Below are positions 1 to 6,627 of a DNA stretch of 18,546 nucleotides, piece after piece. Origin of the DNA: Bacteroidales bacterium (GTDB lineage: Bacteria > Bacteroidota > Bacteroidia > Bacteroidales > P3); the NCBI GenBank assembly GCA_016281475.1, contig JAEEIS010000079.1:1-18546 (forward strand), written 5' to 3'. Under the pieces are notes generated by a model that worked only from the letters and a program-made list of their open reading frames with translations, ran no database searches and was not told the DNA's origin. A program made the position numbers and the translations under genes. Every line of letters starts with the position of its first letter. The stretch's first letter is position 1.

Positions 1-17
1 AATTCAAATATTCTTCG

Positions 18-25
18 TAATTTTG
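18..25 (+). promoter_or_regulatory. Bacteroidota-type -7 box upstream of the LRR cassette
   Basis: TAATTTTG fits the Bacteroidota -7 consensus TAnnTTTG and is followed by CAACCGC, a usual context near a start site in these bacteria. The -33 TTTG box would lie at or beyond the left edge of the window, so only half of the promoter can be judged. If used, transcription would start near position 32, giving a leader of about 305 nt before the ATG at 337. Confidence 0.5.
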
Positions 26-30
26 CAACC

Positions 31-241
31 GCTTTCGAGAGATAGAAAGCTGTAAGCAAGAAAAGCATTGCAATATTGTCCTTTGATAGGAATTTTGGCA
101 AAACTTCAAGAAGGAGGATTGAGCATTTATGCTTTCGCTTGATGTGTATGCTATAGGCTCACGCCTCAGCATATCCACAGGCGTGAGATATGTTCTATAG
201 ATCCCGTTCCTTCAAAGGTTTGCCAAAGCCTCTATCAAGAC
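31..241 (+). ncRNA. Putative structured 5' leader RNA (element A)
   Basis: Nested complementary segments suggest an elongated structured leader. GCTTTC 31-36 pairs with GAAAGC 45-50. TTGATAG 83-89 pairs with CTATCAA 232-238 and is extended by GTC 78-80 with GAC 239-241. TTTGGCAAA 94-102 pairs with TTTGCCAAA 219-227. GAAGGA 110-115 pairs with TCCTTC 208-213, and GGAT 116-119 with ATCC 201-204. CTATAG 151-156 pairs with CTATAG 195-200. CTCACGCCT 158-166 pairs with AGGCGTGAG 179-187. The pairs are properly nested and leave no room for a convincing ORF. The pairing is seen directly. A regulatory RNA role is inference, and a decayed palindromic element is the alternative. I do not recognise a known riboswitch class. 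Confidence 0.45.
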
Positions 242-336
242 GGACATGAGCACATAACCTCATGCCTTTTCTTATTGTGTAAACTTAACGTTTAACGTTC
301 CGTTGGAGGGTCGGGGCATGAAGAGCAAAAGAAAAC

Positions 337-2484
337 ATGTGTAAGAAGCATGGATTTATTATATTGATACTTATACTACTGGTTGCATTACAAGCGGAGG
401 CACAGACGTTCAAATACACCTATAATGGTGTAACTATATCATATAGTATTTTGTCTGTACCGAATCATGAGGTTGGAGTAAATTATGTACCAAAAGATGT
501 AGTGAATGTAAAAGTGCCAGCTGTGGTATATTTCAATGGCGAGGCTTTTAAAGTGACTAGTATACTTGAGGGAGGATCTTTAATATATGATCATTATGCT
601 TTCTCAGGTTGTGAATTACTAAAGTCTGTAGAACTTCCTAATACCATAAAAAGTATTGATTCCTATGCTTTTTTTGGGTGTTCTTGGTTGAGGAGTATCA
701 ATATCCCTTCAGGAACAAAAGTAATAGAAAGAGGAGCTTTCAGCGGTTGTGAGAGCCTAAAGTCAATTACTATTCCTTCTGGATTGGAGGTAATAGGGGA
801 AGGAGCATTCTCTTATTGTGAAAGTTTAAAGTCAGTCAATATTCCTTTATCAATAAAAGAAATTGGGGAAGCTGCATTTTATGGATGCTCAAGTCTTTCC
901 TCTATTATTATTCCAAAGCAAATAGGTTTTACTTGGAAAGATACCATTATTCTTACCCCCAAAGGCTCTAAAGGTATCAGTATTAGTGTAAGTGCTTTTG
1001 GCTCTAAACGTAAGGTGATTGATTATGACGAATTTAGAACTCAGGTACATTCTTCGCCAGAGTATTATCTTCGTAATACTTATTCCAAATCGATAGCATC
1101 TATGGTGAAGAACATTCTGGTTGAAGTTGGTATGTACGAGGAAGTACTAACGTTTTATCCAAATGATGTTGAGGTCCAAAAACTACATAGAGATGTCGAA
1201 GTAAATCGTCTTGTTTATCAGGGTGATGAAGATATTAATAATGGTAATTATATTGAAGCAAAACGGAAATATGAGCAAGCACTCTTATTGACACCTAATG
1301 ATAGTATAATTGAGAATAAAATTAGAATAACAGATGATGCTATTGCTGAACAGGAACGCTTACGCATGGAGGTAGAGGAAAAAGCACGCAGGGAACTGGA
1401 AAAAAGGCAAGTGGAACTTGTAGTAGACGACAATATGCAAGTTGCAAATTGGTATTTGCGGAATAATCAACTACAACTTGCTAGTAATTATTTGCTAAAA
1501 GCAATTGATACTATATATCGGTGCGATTATGATTATCGCCGAGAAGAAATGTCCAAACTTCTAAACCATATTCAAGAACTACAAAAGCCTTTAGCAGATA
1601 CATCTAATGTTCTTCCATATTTAACGTATCGGCAAGATTTGTATTTGACTACAGACAGCATCCTTAAACTGAGAATAAGGGACTACTTATCAGACAGAGA
1701 TAAGAAGGTCGAGCGTAATCATATATCAATCACGCTATATTCTGGCAATCAATCTGGCTCTTTCCAAATAGAAGAATCCACTAGAGCGTTGAAAAGAATG
1801 TGCATGGATTTGTTAGAAACAATGAAATTGCAGCCAATGAAAATTGAAGATAGGCAGTGGAATTCCGTTGCTTCCTACGATTATGATATTGAGTACGCGA
1901 GCGGAAAGGTGATTGTGCAGCAAAGAAATCGTTTCCCACAATTAGATATTAAGTTTGATATAAGTACACCACTAGAGTCTGACTTGACAATGGTTATTAA
2001 ATCTAGGCTTCGTACGCTACCATCGTCTTGCTACGGTGATTACAAGTTCAAAGTTGCTTCAATGGATGTTGGTGGACGAATGGAGCATGTGGTGGAGTTG
2101 AAAAGTCTTCGTAGTCTGAATGGCCCTCAGAATGCATGGAGGTCATTGATAGTGCCAGGATGGGGTGATAAGTATGTGAATGAGGATGGAAGGTTTGGCG
2201 TGTTGAAAACTATTGTTTCTTATGGCGCGACATTATTGGGTATTGGGTTGTATACAGGATTGATTCCATCATATATTGGAGAGACTGAGGTTAATCCTGA
2301 TGCAAAAAAAAGTGGAATAGTTCTTGGAATCACAGGTTTGGCAGTATGGACATATGACGTGTTTTACGTTTGGATAAAAGGGGCAAAAAATAAAAAGGAG
2401 AATAAGCAGATAATTGGCGGTTTGAACTTTTCAAATGATGCAATACAGAATGCCCCCAATGTTGGTTATTTATTGGAATACTAA
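337..2484 (+). CDS. Secreted BspA-type LRR protein with C-terminal two-TM DUF5683-like domain
   Basis: This 715-residue protein begins with a signal peptide (hydrophobic residues 7-18, likely cleavage after Ala22 in AEA-Q). Residues about 65-195 hold five BspA/LRR_5-type repeats with an AFxGC motif spaced exactly 23 residues apart (88, 111, 134, 157, 180). A TPR-like stretch lies at about 290-325 and a charged coiled coil at about 335-365. The C-terminal part has SLIVPGWG at 603-610 followed by two hydrophobic segments (about 622-643 and 660-681), resembling the DUF5683-type tail of Bacteroidota membrane proteins. Such LRRs usually act in surface contacts, but here the tail implies membrane anchoring. 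It is AT-rich compared with the metabolic operon to the right. It is followed 16 nt later by the nuclease-like gene, so co-transcription is likely. Function unknown. Confidence 0.8.
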   Translation: MCKKHGFIILILILLVALQAEAQTFKYTYNGVTISYSILSVPNHEVGVNYVPKDVVNVKVPAVVYFNGEAFKVTSILEGGSLIYDHYAFSGCELLKSVELPNTIKSIDSYAFFGCSWLRSINIPSGTKVIERGAFSGCESLKSITIPSGLEVIGEGAFSYCESLKSVNIPLSIKEIGEAAFYGCSSLSSIIIPKQIGFTWKDTIILTPKGSKGISISVSAFGSKRKVIDYDEFRTQVHSSPEYYLRNTYSKSIASMVKNILVEVGMYEEVLTFYPNDVEVQKLHRDVEVNRLVYQGDEDINNGNYIEAKRKYEQALLLTPNDSIIENKIRITDDAIAEQERLRMEVEEKARRELEKRQVELVVDDNMQVANWYLRNNQLQLASNYLLKAIDTIYRCDYDYRREEMSKLLNHIQELQKPLADTSNVLPYLTYRQDLYLTTDSILKLRIRDYLSDRDKKVERNHISITLYSGNQSGSFQIEESTRALKRMCMDLLETMKLQPMKIEDRQWNSVASYDYDIEYASGKVIVQQRNRFPQLDIKFDISTPLESDLTMVIKSRLRTLPSSCYGDYKFKVASMDVGGRMEHVVELKSLRSLNGPQNAWRSLIVPGWGDKYVNEDGRFGVLKTIVSYGATLLGIGLYTGLIPSYIGETEVNPDAKKSGIVLGITGLAVWTYDVFYVWIKGAKNKKENKQIIGGLNFSNDAIQNAPNVGYLLEY

Positions 2485-2500
2485 TACTAAATCTAAAGTT

Positions 2501-3148
2501 ATGAAAGAAGAAGATTTGATATATTTACTTGACGATTCGTTCATCCATTTAGAGGAAGCGATTGAGGATGACAATTGTAGATTCCTTGTTTTCCATCAAG
2601 GAGATGGGAAACCACGTATCTCTGAACAAGAGTTGAAGTACTGTTTCATTGAGACTTTCATATCTAGTCCAGAGTTTATTGGGTATACATATTCAGTAGA
2701 GACACCAACAGAAAACAAGTATAGTTTTACAAAGAAAGGGAGACACAAGGAGCCTAAATGTCTTGGTGAAAACAGCAGAGAGGGTCGTTGTGGTAATATT
2801 GATGTGGTGCTATTTGAAGGGGATAAAAGGGTTGCTCTTATTGAATTTAAGGCCAATCATGCCGGTGCCTTTGAGCATGCAAAAGATGTCTGTAAGTTGG
2901 AAAACGAACCAGGGGATGCCGTGTTGAGGTTCCTTGTGGAAATATTTGAATCCACTAACGAGGAGTCACTTCGAAAACTTGAAGAAAAGTTGTATTGTAA
3001 TGTGTACAATAATAATGCCGTAAAAACCACTTTTATTGGCTATAGTTTGCATCATGCAGAAACAGATAAATCCGAAAAGATAGTTGGAAATAATAGTAAG
3101 AAAGAGGTATTGATTGACATTTCTTCACCATGCGAAAAGCAAGCATAG
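2501..3148 (+). CDS. PD-(D/E)XK nuclease-fold-like protein, uncharacterised
   Basis: A 215-residue protein with no signal peptide. The reading frame stays open upstream into the LRR gene, but ATG 2501 lies just after that gene's stop in A-rich DNA and is the sensible start. Residues 100-117 read as a PD-(D/E)XK core: Asp101 in IDVVLF, a short hairpin, then IEFKA with Glu115 and Lys117. Glu51 in an N-terminal helix (FIETF) could be the fourth acidic ligand. It fits no restriction enzyme or repair nuclease I recognise. The fold also occurs in non-catalytic or RNA-acting proteins, so nuclease activity is inference. It lies between two genes for exported proteins, with a 16 nt gap before it and a 19 nt overlap after it, so it is likely part of one operon. 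Confidence 0.7.
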   Translation: MKEEDLIYLLDDSFIHLEEAIEDDNCRFLVFHQGDGKPRISEQELKYCFIETFISSPEFIGYTYSVETPTENKYSFTKKGRHKEPKCLGENSREGRCGNIDVVLFEGDKRVALIEFKANHAGAFEHAKDVCKLENEPGDAVLRFLVEIFESTNEESLRKLEEKLYCNVYNNNAVKTTFIGYSLHHAETDKSEKIVGNNSKKEVLIDISSPCEKQA

Positions 3149-3315
3149 TTTTGATTGCCGTGTTATTTCTGTTTGCTGTTTGTGACGGTCCTGATTTTGA
3201 GTACGAACAGCAGTGTCAGGAGAATGATACTTTCAACCCCAACCTTGTTGACCCTTACAGCGTGGACACTAATTGGTATATTGATGATGTTGGGAATATC
3301 GTTTGGAAACACTAA
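3130..3315 (+). CDS. Small secreted peptide or lipoprotein, unknown
   Basis: A 61-residue product starting at ATG 3130, overlapping the end of the nuclease-like gene by 19 nt, which suggests translational coupling. The N-terminus (MRKASIVLIAVLFLFAV) is a clear hydrophobic signal. Cys18 follows at a lipobox-like position (FAVC), but the -1 residue is Val rather than the usual Gly/Ala/Ser, so lipidation is uncertain. The rest is acidic and ends in the aromatic stretch NIVWKH. I recognise no family. A second overlapping frame in this stretch lacks a signal-like start and was discarded. The gene is short, so the call rests on the signal sequence, the overlap and the operon position. Confidence 0.55.
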   Translation: MRKASIVLIAVLFLFAVCDGPDFEYEQQCQENDTFNPNLVDPYSVDTNWYIDDVGNIVWKH

Positions 3316-3432
3316 CCTTGAAGGTGAAATGGGTAAACAGCATATATGCCCATGAAGTAGGGTCGAAGAACTTTCTATATAAGGGGGCTGAAAGAGGGTG
3401 TCTGAAAGTCCCCTATGGGCACTACAGAGCAT

Positions 3433-3456
3433 ATGCAGGGGTGTGAACCCCTGCAT
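3433..3456. repeat. Perfect 10-bp-stem hairpin
   Basis: ATGCAGGGGT at 3433-3442 is the exact reverse complement of ACCCCTGCAT at 3447-3456, with a GTGA loop. No T-run follows directly, so it is not a standard terminator. It is the first of three GC-rich hairpins within about 140 bp after the LRR cassette. Confidence 0.7.
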
Positions 3457-3473
3457 AAAGGATAATGATAACC

Positions 3474-3534
3474 AGAGCCCTGAAGGGGCGACAGAGAATC
3501 AGTGGGATTCGGTGTGTCGCCCTTTTAGGGCTTT
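3474..3534. repeat. Long palindromic repeat with 20-bp stem
   Basis: Bases 3474-3493 pair with 3515-3534 over 20 consecutive positions, counting a few G-T pairs. The arms contain GCCCTGAAGGGGCGACA and TGTCGCCCTTTTAGGGC. The loop holds a further small inverted repeat, GAATC/GATTC. From memory, this style of GC-rich palindrome recurs between genes in Bacteroides and Prevotella genomes and creates spurious ORFs. Copies elsewhere in this genome are expected but cannot be checked here. Confidence 0.65.
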
Positions 3535-3553
3535 GATTATCGGTGTTGTTAAT

Positions 3554-3573
3554 GCGGGGGGTACACCCCCCGC
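3554..3573. repeat. GC-only hairpin GCGGGGGG/CCCCCCGC
   Basis: GCGGGGGG at 3554-3561 pairs with CCCCCCGC at 3566-3573 across a TACA loop. It sits 20 bp after the long palindrome and appears to belong to the same composite intergenic repeat. Confidence 0.65.
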
Positions 3574-3657
3574 CTGTGGTCTTGAGTCCCCTTCATGGAC
3601 TTATGGTATAGCGCGTTTCTGCTTTCAATTTGGAATAATGCTATGGTGTGTCGGTGT

Positions 3658-3701
3658 GGGTTCGTCGTGGGTTCGCTGTGCCTTCGCTCTGGGTTCGCTC
3701 G
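3658..3701. repeat. Four-copy 11-bp tandem repeat
   Basis: Four units of 11 bp with consensus GGGTTCGCTNT run head to tail: GGGTTCGTCGT, GGGTTCGCTGT, GCCTTCGCTCT, GGGTTCGCTCG. The GGTTCG core is not part of a tRNA, since no acceptor or anticodon arms surround it. The rest of 3316-3800 shows no supportable gene. Confidence 0.6.
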
Positions 3702-3812
3702 TAGGGGCGGACAATTGACGAAACTAAGCATACCTTTCAGGGGAGACATCCCGACTTATGCTATATCCGTTTGGCATGAGAATCTTAAATATTGTGAGAT
3801 GGTGTAACTTTT

Positions 3813-3844
3813 TTTGTGTATATCAAATATTGTTTGTATTTTTG
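3813..3844 (+). promoter_or_regulatory. Bacteroidota promoter of the propionate operon
   Basis: TTTG at 3813-3816 and TATTTTTG at 3837-3844 match the -33 TTTG and -7 TAnnTTTG boxes with a 20 nt spacer, within the usual 19-21. Transcription would start near 3851, leaving an AT-rich leader of about 88 nt before the epimerase ATG at 3939. It is the best promoter candidate for the whole operon. Confidence 0.65.
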
Positions 3845-3938
3845 TATTTTCATTGGGAATAGTAGTGGGTTGATTATTAGCTAGATTAAAATTGATAATT
3901 GATAAATATATAATATAAAACATAAAAATACACACAAA

Positions 3939-4346
3939 ATGACCCCTTCACATATTGAACACATCGGCATTGCTGTGACCAATCTTGACGAGGCTATCCG
4001 TTATTGGGAAGACGTCATGGGCCTGAAGTGCTATGCCATTGAGGAAGTAACCGACCAGAAAGTGAAAACCGCCTTTTTTAAGTGCGGTGAAGTGAAAATT
4101 GAGTTGCTGGAGTCCACCTGCCCCGAGAGCACCATCGCTGCCTTCATTGAGAAGAACGGCGGCAAGGGCGGTATGCACCACATCGCCTTCTGCATGGAGG
4201 ACACCGACCAGGCTCTGAACGACGCCAAGGAGAAGGGCATCCGCCTGATTGACCAGCAGAGTCGCGGCGGTGCCGAGGGTCTGCATATCGGTTTCCTGCA
4301 CCCGAAGAGCACGCTGGGCGTCCTCACCGAGTTTTGCTGTTCTTAG
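3939..4346 (+). CDS. mce: Methylmalonyl-CoA epimerase
   Basis: The enzyme interconverts the S and R forms of methylmalonyl-CoA, linking the B12-dependent mutase to the decarboxylase encoded next door in the succinate pathway to propionate. The 135-residue cytosolic protein is full length for this VOC-superfamily enzyme. Expected metal-binding positions are visible: His8 in HIEHIGIAV, Glu55 in IELLE (commonly Gln or Glu), a His in GMHHIAF at 79-84, and Glu131 in VLTEF. The paired beta-alpha-beta-beta-beta modules of the VOC fold can be followed from residue 5 and from 80. The start ATG is preceded by an A-rich stretch. It is the first gene of the operon, with the decarboxylase alpha gene 138 nt downstream. 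Confidence 0.93.
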   Translation: MTPSHIEHIGIAVTNLDEAIRYWEDVMGLKCYAIEEVTDQKVKTAFFKCGEVKIELLESTCPESTIAAFIEKNGGKGGMHHIAFCMEDTDQALNDAKEKGIRLIDQQSRGGAEGLHIGFLHPKSTLGVLTEFCCS

Positions 4347-4366
4347 TGATTGGTGATTAGTGAATT
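4346..4366. repeat. 7-bp tandem array at the epimerase stop codon
   Basis: GTGATTG, GTGATTA and GTGAATT run in register from the last base of the epimerase stop codon, with a weaker fourth unit GATTATC after them. This is one of several heptamer arrays in the window. Confidence 0.6.
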
Positions 4367-4484
4367 GATTATCACATCAACACATTAACGAATTAATACG
4401 TTAAAAAAGAATTTCTGGGTGGAGCGAGCGGCGGCTAACGCCGGGAGCGAAACCCCATTCAATAACCCAAATAACTTTTCAAAT

Positions 4485-6044
4485 ATGGCATTTGAAGAAA
4501 AAATAAAAGAACTTCTTGACAAGAGAAGTGAGGCTAAAATGGGCGGTGGCCAGAAGCGCATCGACAAACAGCACGAGCAGGGCAAACTGACTGCCCGCGA
4601 ACGCATCGCCCTGCTGCTTGACCAGGGCTCCTTTGAGGAGTATGACATGTTTGTTACTCACCGCTGCGTCAATTTCGACATGCAGAAGCAGTCGTTTCTT
4701 GGCGACGGCGTGGTGACGGGCTACGGCACCATCGACGGCCGTCCGGTGTATGTCTTTGCACAGGACTTCACGGTGTTTGCCGGTAGCTTGAGCGAGACTA
4801 TGTCGCTTAAGATTTGCAAAATCATGGACCAGGCCATGAAGACGGGTGCCCCCGTTATCGGTTTGAACGACTCGGGCGGAGCACGTATTCAGGAGGGTTG
4901 CAACTCGCTGGCAGGTTATGCCCAGATTTTCGAGCGCAATATCTTGGCCAGCGGCGTGGTGCCTCAGATTAGCGCCATCTTCGGCCCCTGCGCCGGAGGT
5001 GCGGTGTACAGCCCTGCGCTGACCGATTTCATCATGATGACCAAGGAGAACAGCTACATGTTCCTCACCGGTCCTAAGGTGGTGAAGACGGTGACTGGCG
5101 AGGATGTGACGGTCGACAAGCTCGGCGGAGCCATGGTGCACGCCACCAAGAGCGGCGTGGCCCACTTTGTGGGTGAGACCGAAGAGGAGACCATCGCCTT
5201 GATTCGCGACCTGGTGAGCTACCTGCCTTCGAACAACTTCGAGGAGGCTCCCTTTATGCCTTCGCAGGACCCCATCGACCGTTTGGAGGACAGCCTGAAC
5301 AGTATTATCCCCGAGAACCCCAACGCTCCCTACGACGTGAAGGAGATTATCACCGCCATCGTCGACGACGGCAAGTTCCTAGAAGTTCACGAGAAGTTCG
5401 CTCCGAATCTGGTGGTGGGCTTTGCCCGCTTTGCCGGCGTGAGCGTGGGTATCGTTGCCAACCAGCCCAAGGCTATGGCCGGTGTGCTGGACTGCAACGC
5501 TTCGCGTAAGGGTGGCCGTTTTGTCCGCTTCTGTGATGCCTTCAACATTCCTATCGTCACTTTGGTCGACGTGCCCGGCTTCCTGCCCGGCACTGGTCAG
5601 GAGTATAACGGCGTGATTGTGCACGGTGCCAAGATGCTGTTCGCCTACGGCGAGGCTACGGTGCCCAAGGTGACCGTCACCCTGCGCAAGAGCTACGGCG
5701 GCGCACACATCGTGATGAGCTGCAAGCAGCTGCGTGGCGACATCAACTACGCATGGCCGACGGCTCAGATTGCCGTAATGGGTGCCAGCGGTGCCACCGA
5801 GGTGCTGTATGGCCGCCAGCTGAAGGAGATTACCGATCCCGAGGAGAAGGCCAAGTTCATCGCACAGAAGGAGAAGGAGTACAACGACCAGTTTGCCAAT
5901 CCTTACAATGCTGCCAAGTACGGCTACATCGACGATGTCATCGAGCCGCGCAACACCCGCTTCCGCGTCATCCGCGCACTGCAGGTGCTCGCCACCAAGA
6001 AGGACACGCTGCCGATGAAGAAGCACTGCAACATTCCTTTGTAG
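4485..6044 (+). CDS. mmdA: Methylmalonyl-CoA decarboxylase alpha subunit (carboxyltransferase)
   Basis: This 519-residue cytosolic carboxyltransferase moves the carboxyl group from methylmalonyl-CoA to biotin on the small carrier subunit. It belongs to the acyl-CoA carboxylase beta family. The crotonase-like halves show the expected oxyanion loops: GGARIQEG and [16 protein letters not shown] in the N-terminal half, GFLPGTGQE and [15 protein letters not shown] in the C-terminal half. The frame is open to 4419, but ATG 4485 ([14 protein letters not shown]) matches the family start. Homologues include propionyl-CoA carboxylase beta. The co-encoded OadG-like gamma, biotin carrier and OadB/MmdB-type beta subunits decide for the Na+-pumping decarboxylase. 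Catalysis contributes to propionate formation and Na+ export. Confidence 0.92.
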   Translation: MAFEEKIKELLDKRSEAKMGGGQKRIDKQHEQGKLTARERIALLLDQGSFEEYDMFVTHRCVNFDMQKQSFLGDGVVTGYGTIDGRPVYVFAQDFTVFAGSLSETMSLKICKIMDQAMKTGAPVIGLNDSGGARIQEGCNSLAGYAQIFERNILASGVVPQISAIFGPCAGGAVYSPALTDFIMMTKENSYMFLTGPKVVKTVTGEDVTVDKLGGAMVHATKSGVAHFVGETEEETIALIRDLVSYLPSNNFEEAPFMPSQDPIDRLEDSLNSIIPENPNAPYDVKEIITAIVDDGKFLEVHEKFAPNLVVGFARFAGVSVGIVANQPKAMAGVLDCNASRKGGRFVRFCDAFNIPIVTLVDVPGFLPGTGQEYNGVIVHGAKMLFAYGEATVPKVTVTLRKSYGGAHIVMSCKQLRGDINYAWPTAQIAVMGASGATEVLYGRQLKEITDPEEKAKFIAQKEKEYNDQFANPYNAAKYGYIDDVIEPRNTRFRVIRALQVLATKKDTLPMKKHCNIPL

Positions 6045-6122
6045 TAGATACAATTCAAATTGTATAAATAATTAATTTATTAACCAGGGGTTCTTCACCC
6101 CACAAAAACGTAACAACACAAA

Positions 6123-6482
6123 ATGAAGAAAGTTTTCTTAACCGCTATTGCCGCTGTCGCTTTTGCTTTCGGTATGTCCGCTTGCTGCAACAACAACACC
6201 CCCGAAGAGACTGCTGTCGATTCGACTCCCGTTTGCTGCGAGCAAGAGCATCATTGCCACCACGAGTGCACCTGCGAGGACACTACCTGCGCCGCCAACA
6301 ATTGCGAGACCTGCGTGAACAAGGGTACCGAGAATTGCTGCAAGGCAAAGGCTGGTGAAAAGCCCTGCTGCGAGGGTAACCACGAGGGTTGCGCTCACCA
6401 GCACGAGGGTTGCCAGGGCAACCATGAAGGCTGCCAGGGTCACCACGAAGGCTGCAAGCACGAGTGCCAGAAGGACAAGTAA
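6123..6482 (+). CDS. Cys/His-rich lipoprotein with HEGC heptad repeats
   Basis: A 119-residue predicted lipoprotein: signal peptide 1-20, lipobox GMSAC with lipidated Cys21. The mature part has 19 cysteines (Cys21 included) and 11 histidines, many in pairs or clusters such as HHCHHECTC (43-51). The tail has four HEGC motifs starting at 87, 94, 101 and 108, an exact seven-residue spacing. This composition is metallothionein-like and suggests binding of soft metals or a thiol role on the cell envelope; that is inference from composition. It lies 78 nt after the alpha subunit gene and before the gamma subunit gene. To my memory the core decarboxylase operon does not require such a protein. The DNA of the tail is repetitive, so copy number may vary. 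Confidence 0.75.
   Translation: MKKVFLTAIAAVAFAFGMSACCNNNTPEETAVDSTPVCCEQEHHCHHECTCEDTTCAANNCETCVNKGTENCCKAKAGEKPCCEGNHEGCAHQHEGCQGNHEGCQGHHEGCKHECQKDK
6381..6464 (+). repeat. Four-copy 21-bp coding repeat (HEGC heptads)
   Basis: Four consecutive 21-bp units encode His-Glu-Gly-Cys plus three variable residues at protein positions 87-114. The units differ by synonymous and missense changes, so the repeat is not brand new. Confidence 0.75.
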
Positions 6483-6492
6483 GCGCAAGGGA

Positions 6493-6520
6493 AATTGAAA
6501 GGTGAAAATTGAAAAGTGAA
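6493..6520. repeat. 7-bp tandem array, left arm of an inverted repeat
   Basis: AATTGAA, AGGTGAA, AATTGAA and AAGTGAA are four exact-period heptamers beginning 11 nt after the lipoprotein stop. Bases 6498-6514 are perfectly complementary to 6556-6572, so the array also forms one arm of a 17-bp hairpin with a 41-nt loop. Confidence 0.7.
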
Positions 6521-6555
6521 ATTATTGAGACATCAATTTTCCCGCTCCTGCGAGA

Positions 6556-6583
6556 TTTCAATTTTCACCTTTTGCCTTTCAAT
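6556..6583. repeat. 7-bp tandem array, right arm of an inverted repeat
   Basis: TTTCAAT, TTTCACC, TTTTGCC and TTTCAAT repeat with a 7-bp period, in the opposite sense to the array at 6493-6520. The two pair over 17 bp without mismatch. The hairpin lies between two operon genes and could attenuate read-through or stabilise mRNA ends. It lacks a T-run immediately after the stem. Confidence 0.65.
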
Positions 6584-6627
6584 TCTTTAAGAAACTAACA
6601 TTTTGATTGTTATAGCTGAATCTAGAA

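Noticed and set aside
3658..3701. GGTTCG motifs suggesting a tRNA T-arm
   Set aside because: They recur every 11 bp and no acceptor, D or anticodon arm can be built around them.
3398..3807. Open frames of 66-106 residues across the repeat region
   Set aside because: They translate the GC-rich palindromes and the 11-bp array. They lack start signals and family-like sequence and are best read as spurious.
4479..6053. Long minus-strand open frames opposite the alpha subunit gene
   Set aside because: These are antisense shadows of a high-GC conserved gene, with no motifs or initiation context.
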